Source: Lachnospiraceae bacterium (GTDB taxonomy: Bacteria; Bacillota; Clostridia; Lachnospirales; Lachnospiraceae). Taken from it: DNA of 17,780 nt. Numbering within the stretch: the stretch's first letter is position 1; each line of letters opens with the position of its first letter. A program made the position numbers and the translations under genes. The stretch spans positions 1-17,780 of the forward strand of contig JAFVEU010000197.1 of assembly GCA_017475845.1 (NCBI GenBank). Reading direction: 5' to 3'. Under the pieces are notes generated by a model. It was not told the origin of the DNA. It made no database searches and worked only from the letters and a program-made list of their open reading frames with translations. Of the stretch, positions 1-5,715 are shown piece by piece.

Positions 1-1829
1 AAAACAGATCCGGTAATATTAATCTTCAATAGGTCGATGTGGTCGTGTCCCCTTTTTTCCGTAATTGCTTTTAGATGCCGGATTCTTATCGCCGGGGAAG
101 AACCATCTCCTCCAAGGGAGTAAACGACAGGTTTACCGCCGTCCTTCAGGGGTTTCTCATATACATAGTATTCCATTCCGGGGCGTCCGCATTTCTTAAG
201 CGGATAATACACGGTATCCAGCACATCGAAGCTCTTCTTTCCGAATACTATCTCGCCGGTCTTTATTGCAAGGCTTTTAAGCGGATTCACTATGGAAAAC
301 AATCTCGAGGAAGGGTCATTCTGCTCGTAAACATGTCCTTCGTAGGGACCGCATTTTATCTTTTGGACCCCGTAATACGCTGCGGCAGCCTTATTGTAGT
401 AATCATTCTCATCGTTTACGCATACTCCCATGCAGATATCATCTGTTATGGATCTGTCACCGGCAAGAAAAGCATAGGGCGAAGGGACGTCAGTATCTTC
501 CACATGGATAAGCGGCTCATTTTTGTTTTCTTTAATGAATCTTATCTGTCTGTCAAATTGAAGGGAATTGTCCGCATCAACTATGAGGCTTGAAAGAGCG
601 TTTACGGACAAACCCAGGGTTACAGCTGCCGCAATGAGTTTTTGCGCCGGGTTCCAGGTACTGAAGTCCGGCATATCAAGGTGATCTGATGCCCGGGTAG
701 CTGCAGAAAGAAGGAATAAAACGGAAGAGTATGTTGAGCGTCTAGGATACTGCGGTGAAAGCATCATAACTGACGGAATAGCGAAAACCGCTGACTCTAA
801 GGCAAGGATAAAGAGATCTGTTTTTCTGTCCCTTTTCTTTCCCTGAAGAAAATACATTATAACAGGTATCTGCAGCGGAAGTTCCCTTATAACCGTGGGA
901 AGGAAGCCTTCCATAAACCACTTCTTAAACATGGTGGATGTGTAGAGATCCTTATTTGGAACATAGCCGGGAAGTGAATCCTCCAAAGATTGCATGATTT
1001 CATTGGCCTCTTCTTTCCACAGCCTTATTTTTTTTCCGTTTCCGGGTGAAATAAGTAATAGCAGTATACCGAGGAAACATCCTAAAATCCCATAGCCCAT
1101 CCAGGAAGCGTATTCCTTATGCTTAATGGAATATATCGTCTCCAAGGCCGCAAGCATCATCGAAGCTCCGGCACCGGTTTCCGTAGACCAGCCTGACAGC
1201 AGTCCTGAAAGAAATGCAAGGCTTTTCGGGAGCTTATCAAGCGATCCGTGATGCTTAAGGGAATAGGGAAGTACAAAGGCCGACTGAAGTATTCCCATCC
1301 AGAGGTAGTTCATGGAGCCTGTAAGCCAGAAACAGGTAGCGATGAGATGCGGTGCAGAAAGGAAAAAGCCGGCTGTGAGGAGCAGAGCCTTTTCGGGCTT
1401 AATTGATTTTAAGTCTGCTATATTCCCTGAACCTATAGCTGCGCATAAAAGCAGCTGGGTTAATATGACAAGGGTATTTGCCCTGTCAAAGTGTTTTTTG
1501 TCGTCAAAGGCAAGAAAGATCTGCACAAGGGACTCCGCAAGAGTCCTTCCGTCCCAGGTTTTATAGTGGGATATCTGGGATTTTAATAGATCCTTAAAAT
1601 TCCTCACCCTTCTGTATTTCTGGTTTCCGTATGCCAGATTCCCGTTATTTTCACCGTCCCAGATAAAGGAATAGGGGTAATCATCCGCATACAGAGGAGT
1701 GAGTCTGCTCTTGAAATACATGAGGGAAGCAAAGGAAATAAAGATGGCGGATGATTTGAGTAACTCCGGAGAAACCATTAATTTCCTGCTAATTTCCCGT
1801 ATAATCTTTCTTTTGATCTTTCTGTTCAT
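1..1829 (-). CDS. DUF6056-like multi-span membrane protein with C-terminal FkbM-like segment, copy B (3' end outside window)
   Basis: This frame was read codon by codon from the ATG at 1829 to the window edge and holds 609 codons with no stop. The missing C-terminus should be about 65 residues, judged from the upstream paralog, which it matches over its whole length (roughly two thirds identical by eye). After a first membrane segment comes YADDYPYSFIWDG, an acidic pair in the first outer loop as in GT-C glycosyltransferases. Then come HYKTWDGRTLAES, the TGSMNYLWMG motif and many hydrophobic helices. The C-terminal part (YYPLKKCGRPGMEYYVYE, VVYSLG, GHDHIDLLKINITGSV) resembles an FkbM methyltransferase lacking its middle. 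The start codon overlaps the stop of the upstream paralog as ATGA, so translation is probably coupled; no good Shine-Dalgarno is seen. Known of the family: DUF6056 proteins are uncharacterised membrane proteins. Inferred: transfer of a sugar or similar group at the cell surface. The Pfam name comes from motif memory, not a search. Confidence 0.8.
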   Translation of the reverse strand, partial: MNRKIKRKIIREISRKLMVSPELLKSSAIFISFASLMYFKSRLTPLYADDYPYSFIWDGENNGNLAYGNQKYRRVRNFKDLLKSQISHYKTWDGRTLAESLVQIFLAFDDKKHFDRANTLVILTQLLLCAAIGSGNIADLKSIKPEKALLLTAGFFLSAPHLIATCFWLTGSMNYLWMGILQSAFVLPYSLKHHGSLDKLPKSLAFLSGLLSGWSTETGAGASMMLAALETIYSIKHKEYASWMGYGILGCFLGILLLLISPGNGKKIRLWKEEANEIMQSLEDSLPGYVPNKDLYTSTMFKKWFMEGFLPTVIRELPLQIPVIMYFLQGKKRDRKTDLFILALESAVFAIPSVMMLSPQYPRRSTYSSVLFLLSAATRASDHLDMPDFSTWNPAQKLIAAAVTLGLSVNALSSLIVDADNSLQFDRQIRFIKENKNEPLIHVEDTDVPSPYAFLAGDRSITDDICMGVCVNDENDYYNKAAAAYYGVQKIKCGPYEGHVYEQNDPSSRLFSIVNPLKSLAIKTGEIVFGKKSFDVLDTVYYPLKKCGRPGMEYYVYEKPLKDGGKPVVYSLGGDGSSPAIRIRHLKAITEKRGHDHIDLLKINITGSV

Positions 1830-3850
1830 AAATGTCTTGGATTGGCCCTTTTAAGGAATGTAAATCTGGATATTTTCTTATCACAGTATATTACTATGTA
1901 ACCCATTTTATGCATCTCATCAACAACATGCTTGAATATTTCCCTGTTTTTATAAAAAATTATTCCATGAATCTCAAGGCAGATCTGTCTAATAGGCACA
2001 TTGCTTTCCTTAAGGGATCTTAATACATCGGATACCGAACCGCTGATGTGCAACTTCAGGAGGTCGATATGGTCGTGGCCGAGCTTCTCCGTGATCTTCT
2101 CCAGTCTTGAAAGCCCGGCTGCGGATCCGGACCTCGCTCCAAGGGAATAGACGATTGGCTTTTTATTTCCCTTCAGCGGTTTATCATATACATAGTATTC
2201 CGTTCCGGGATGCCCGCATTTTTTAAGCGGATAGAACACGGTATCTATTGGGTCATACTCTTTAGAACCTCTTATTATCTCCTTTGTTTTCATGACAAGG
2301 CTTTTAACCGGGTTTGTTATGGAAAAAAGAATTGAGGAAGGATCATTCTGCTCGTAAACATGTTCATCGTAAGGACCGCATTTTACCTTATGAGCCCCAT
2401 AGTAGGCTGAAACAGCTTTGTTATAGTAATTCTCCTCATATTCATTACATATACCCATGCAGGCATCAGCCGTTATGGATCTGTCCCCGGCAAGAAAAAC
2501 ATAGGGGGAAGGGATATCCGTATCCTCCACGTAAACAAGGGGATCATGCCTGTTATTTTTGATGAATTTTATCTGTCTGTCAAACTGGACGGAGTTGTCC
2601 GCATCAACTATGAGACCTGAGAGGGCTTTTACGGACAGATAAAATGCTGCGGCTAAAGCAATACTCTTTTGCAACGGATTTAAGGAATTGAAATCCGGTA
2701 TGTCTAGGTGATCAAAGACACGGACAGCGGCGGAGAGCAGATATAAAACGGAAGAATACGTTGCGCGCTGCGGATACTCCGGTGAAAGCATCATAACAAA
2801 CGGCACCGCAAGAACCGCCGACTCCAGAGCAAGGATAAAAAGATCTGTTTTCCTGTCCCTGCACTTCCCCTGCAGGAAGTACAGTATAACCGGTATCTGC
2901 AGCGGAAGTTCCTTATAAAGAGTATACAGGAATCCTTCCTTAAACCATTTCTTAAACATTGCGGGTGAATAGAGAAATTCTTTGGTGCTGACAGCATGAT
3001 CCTCAGGAGAATCCGGTTCGCATTCTTCAAGCTCGGGTGTAAGAGCATATCTCGTCCTGTTTCCGGGAGAGAGAAGTAAAAGCAGTATCCCAATAAACCC
3101 TCCCAAGAGTCCGAAGCCCATCCAGGAGGAATACTCTTTATGAATAAGTGAAAATAGCGTTTCCATGCCGGCAAGCATCATTGCTGCCCCGGCACCGGCC
3201 TCCGAAGACCAGCCTGACAGAAGCCCTGAAAGGAAGGCAAGGCTTTCCGGGAATTTTTGAAGCGTTCCATGGTATTTAAGGGAATATGGAAGTACGAAGG
3301 CTGACTGAAGTATCCCCATCCAGAGATAATTCATAGCGCCCGTAAGCCAGAAACAGGATGCGAAAATATGGGGCGCCGAAAAGAAAAACCCGGCTGTGAG
3401 GAGCAGAGCTTTTTTGGGGGAAACGGATCTTAAATCCGCGATTTTCCCCGATCCAAGTGATGCGCATATGAATAACTGGGTTAAGATTACGAGGGTATTC
3501 GCTCTGTCAAAGTGCTTCTTGTCATCAAAGGCAAGAAACGCCTGCGCAAGGGAGTGCGCAAGGGTCCTACCTCCCCAGGTTTTATAGTGGGAAATCTGCG
3601 ACCTTAACAAATCCTTAAAACTTTTTACTCTCCTGTATTTCTGGTTTCCGTACAGGAGATTTCCGTTATTATCACCGTCCCATATAAAAGAATAAGGATA
3701 ATCATCGGCATATCTGGGGGTCAGCCTGTTCTTAAAATAAACGAAAGCAGCAAATGACGCAAATACAGCGACTGTCCCGGCGTGTCCCGGATAGCCTTTA
3801 AGACTCCTTCTGATTTCTTGCAAAAGCATTCTTTTGGTAGTTCTGTTCAT
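1826..3850 (-). CDS. DUF6056-like multi-span membrane protein with C-terminal FkbM-like segment, copy A
   Basis: A 674-residue protein if it starts at the ATG at 3850. A longer frame opens at 3871, but the paralog downstream aligns from MNR, so 3850 is preferred. Residues 24-39 form the first membrane helix. RYADDYPYSF follows with Asp49-Asp50, the position of the acidic pair in GT-C glycosyltransferases. Further motifs are HYKTWGGRTLAH and FWLTGAMNYLWMG, and about ten hydrophobic segments run to around residue 420. A soluble region follows. The last ~130 residues carry FYPLKKCGHPGTEYYVYD, IVYSLG, GHDHIDLLKLHISG, ICLEIHG and a final FTFLK. These correspond to the two ends of FkbM methyltransferases, but the central SAM-binding part is absent and the usual DIEG is HISG. 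The gene is first of a two-gene unit and overlaps the next by ATGA. Likely role: membrane glycosyl transfer to an envelope polymer (inference). Confidence 0.85.
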   Translation of the reverse strand: MNRTTKRMLLQEIRRSLKGYPGHAGTVAVFASFAAFVYFKNRLTPRYADDYPYSFIWDGDNNGNLLYGNQKYRRVKSFKDLLRSQISHYKTWGGRTLAHSLAQAFLAFDDKKHFDRANTLVILTQLFICASLGSGKIADLRSVSPKKALLLTAGFFFSAPHIFASCFWLTGAMNYLWMGILQSAFVLPYSLKYHGTLQKFPESLAFLSGLLSGWSSEAGAGAAMMLAGMETLFSLIHKEYSSWMGFGLLGGFIGILLLLLSPGNRTRYALTPELEECEPDSPEDHAVSTKEFLYSPAMFKKWFKEGFLYTLYKELPLQIPVILYFLQGKCRDRKTDLFILALESAVLAVPFVMMLSPEYPQRATYSSVLYLLSAAVRVFDHLDIPDFNSLNPLQKSIALAAAFYLSVKALSGLIVDADNSVQFDRQIKFIKNNRHDPLVYVEDTDIPSPYVFLAGDRSITADACMGICNEYEENYYNKAVSAYYGAHKVKCGPYDEHVYEQNDPSSILFSITNPVKSLVMKTKEIIRGSKEYDPIDTVFYPLKKCGHPGTEYYVYDKPLKGNKKPIVYSLGARSGSAAGLSRLEKITEKLGHDHIDLLKLHISGSVSDVLRSLKESNVPIRQICLEIHGIIFYKNREIFKHVVDEMHKMGYIVIYCDKKISRFTFLKRANPRHL

Positions 3851-3875
3851 AAGCAGAATGATATCACACATAATC

Positions 3876-3881
3876 TGTCAA
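3876..3881 (-). promoter_or_regulatory. Possible -35 box for the leftward DUF6056-like operon
   Basis: On the minus strand a perfect TTGACA lies 26 bases upstream of the ATG at 3850. The -10 at 15-17 bases spacing is poor (CATTCT or TTCTGC), so this is a weak prediction. If used, the RNA would start only a few bases before 3850, which would rule out the longer start at 3871. The box abuts the -35 of the rightward promoter, so polymerases on the two could exclude each other. Confidence 0.35.
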
Positions 3882-3908
3882 TGGACAAAAAAAAAAAAAT
3901 ATTATAAT
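3882..3908 (+). promoter_or_regulatory. Promoter of the MATE-NRPS operon with poly-A spacer
   Basis: TGGACA (3882-3887, five of six consensus bases) and TATAAT (3903-3908, perfect) are separated by 15 bases. Twelve of those bases are A, and with the last base of the -35 they form a run of 13 A (3887-3899). The spacing is two bases short of the optimum of 17. Slippage in the run would change the spacing and so promoter strength. Expected transcription start is near 3915. Confidence 0.65.
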
Positions 3909-3917
3909 ATACTGAAT

Positions 3918-5708
3918 ATGTTTTACGATAAAAAATTGAACAAAATAAATAATACATCCGGATCCGTCGGATACCTTGCCAAAGCTAAGGTCAGGAGTCT
4001 CATGTTCGCCTCAATGATAGATGCTGTCGACAGCATCATAATGACGGCAACAGACAAGGTGATACTTGGAAATATGATAGGATCAGATGCAATATCCGCA
4101 ACAATGCTGGTAGCACCCGTCATTATGTTTTCATTGATCTTTGGGACACTGATATCCACCGGGACCTCCGTACTCTATACCCGTGCGGTCGGGAATTATG
4201 ATACCGAAAAAAGCCGCAGAATACTGGGAATGACCGGAATTTTATCCCTTGTCATCGGGATGCTTCTGTCAGCAGCCTCGTTTGCCTGGGGGAATAGTAT
4301 CCTTATGATTATGGGTGCGGAGGGAAGAGTTCTGGAATATGGAATACAGTATCTTTATTTCTTACGTTTCACATTCATTATTTCCCCGCTGCATTCGGTT
4401 TTGAACGAGATACTGTATGTGGACGGGGATGAGATAAGGGTTATCATTTCAAGTATTTCCCTTGTTGTCTGTAATGCGCTTGTTTCAATCTTACTCATAC
4501 CTCACCTTGGGATAATGGGAGCTTCCCTTGGAAGTGCCATAGGAATTCTGCTTGCATTCCTTATTTCTTTCTCCCACTTTTTCAGCGGGAAATACCGCAT
4601 ACGTCCGATCCTGTCATTTGATCCGGATGTCTTTAAAGAGATGTTTCTGATAGGTGGGGTAGATGCATTGGACGGTGCCGCTAGCTGCCTCTATGTTTTC
4701 ATTATCGAAATCTTTGTAATAAAGATTCTGGGTAGTGAATATCTTGCTGTTATCGCAGTAACCGGACTGGTATATGATATGATGGCGATCGGCGGCGGTG
4801 TCAATGATTCCATGAAAACCATGCTCATTTCCTACTGGGGGGACCGGAATAAGGAAGCAATGAAAAGCCTCCTTCTTTTTGGTGTCAAGCTGACCTTAAA
4901 TATCGGCATCTTATACATAGCGATCGTATGGATTTTGTCCCCGTTTCTTCCTCGTTTGTACGGCATTGATTCGGCAGCATTAAGCTCATTTACTATCACA
5001 GCCTGCAGGATCACTTCGTTTGCATCCGTAGCTTACATATTTTACGGACTTTTCTTGGATTATTATGGTAATATCGGAAAATATCGGCTACAGCTTGTGG
5101 GGAATCTTCTGGACACGATCATTGCCAGACTTCCCGTTGTGTTTATTCTCGGCTTTTCCATCGGTCCTGTAGGTTTATGGATCGGGGAAGCCCTCTGTCC
5201 GTACATCTGTCTTTTTGTATTATCATTTATTGCCATAAAGATGTATGGGATAGATATGTTTCCTTTCCTGATAGAGGAGGGCGCAGGATCCTCACTGAAT
5301 TTCAGCTATCAGGCAAATGTTGATGAGATTATGAATATGCGTGACAGGGTGGAGAGCTTTTTAGTTGAAAAAAATGCCCCGAAGCGCGCCGTCAATTTCT
5401 GTATGCTGCTCATCGAGGATATGAGCTTGCTGATAAAGGAAGCTAATCCCGAAAAGGAATGTGTTCATATTGATGCCTTCGTGAGCTGTGACACGGAGAA
5501 CGCCAGACTTGTTCTCTGGAATGACGGAAAGCCCATAGACATGTCGGATACCGATATGGTTCCTTCCAGTATCCGCTCATATTTAGTTTCCTCACTTCTT
5601 ACGGATTTCGAGGAGAGGAAATACCAGAAAACCTCAGGATACAACAGGACAAGCTTTGTTATTCCCTATAAAAGACTTGTTAACGAGCAAATGAAGGCAA
5701 AGGGCTGA
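3918..5708 (+). CDS. MATE-family efflux transporter fused to a C-terminal RsbW/HATPase-like domain
   Basis: About 596 residues. Residues ~1-450 are a MATE exporter: twelve hydrophobic segments, the pattern TDKVILGNMIGSDAISA after the first helix, TRAVGNYD after the second, and the repeat in the second half (EIFVIKILGSEYLAVIAVTG). MATE proteins expel small molecules using a Na+ or H+ gradient. Residues ~452-596 are an added soluble domain that looks like a degenerate GHKL/HATPase_c_2 (anti-sigma) fold: LLIEDMSLLIKEA at the N-box position without its Asn, LWNDGKPIDMSD at the G1 box, and SGYNRTSFVI at the end. It may sense rather than hydrolyse nucleotide (inference). The ATG at 3918 has no Shine-Dalgarno and lies about 3 bases after the predicted RNA start. 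A second in-frame ATG at 4002 has AGGAG (3993-3997) four bases upstream. The longer form is chosen because it keeps the whole first helix. The synthetase gene follows after 7 bases. Confidence 0.85.
   Translation: MFYDKKLNKINNTSGSVGYLAKAKVRSLMFASMIDAVDSIIMTATDKVILGNMIGSDAISATMLVAPVIMFSLIFGTLISTGTSVLYTRAVGNYDTEKSRRILGMTGILSLVIGMLLSAASFAWGNSILMIMGAEGRVLEYGIQYLYFLRFTFIISPLHSVLNEILYVDGDEIRVIISSISLVVCNALVSILLIPHLGIMGASLGSAIGILLAFLISFSHFFSGKYRIRPILSFDPDVFKEMFLIGGVDALDGAASCLYVFIIEIFVIKILGSEYLAVIAVTGLVYDMMAIGGGVNDSMKTMLISYWGDRNKEAMKSLLLFGVKLTLNIGILYIAIVWILSPFLPRLYGIDSAALSSFTITACRITSFASVAYIFYGLFLDYYGNIGKYRLQLVGNLLDTIIARLPVVFILGFSIGPVGLWIGEALCPYICLFVLSFIAIKMYGIDMFPFLIEEGAGSSLNFSYQANVDEIMNMRDRVESFLVEKNAPKRAVNFCMLLIEDMSLLIKEANPEKECVHIDAFVSCDTENARLVLWNDGKPIDMSDTDMVPSSIRSYLVSSLLTDFEERKYQKTSGYNRTSFVIPYKRLVNEQMKAKG
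3993..4004 (+). promoter_or_regulatory. Ribosome site and alternative start inside the MATE gene
   Basis: AGGAG, four bases, then ATG in the MATE frame. This start would trim 28 residues and begin within the first membrane helix (MFASMIDAV). It is the only convincing Shine-Dalgarno near the gene's start and would give an 87-base leader from the predicted promoter. Confidence 0.4.
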
Positions 5709-5715
5709 AGGTAGA

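Noticed and set aside
75..593. Plus-strand open frame of 172 codons opposite the left-end membrane protein gene
   Set aside because: It lies wholly antisense to a frame that is open for 609 codons and matches its paralog in protein sequence; the plus frame has no recognisable motifs or ribosome site.
1312..3587. Two similar plus-strand frames (1312-1566 and 3396-3587) sharing SARVLP-like ends, looking like a small repeated gene
   Set aside because: They are mirror shadows of the same region in the two minus-strand paralogs, so their similarity follows from the duplication.
3851..3871. Longer start (MCDIILL...) for copy A of the membrane protein
   Set aside because: The paralog aligns from the inner Met at 3850, and the possible -35 box sits too close for the longer start to be transcribed.
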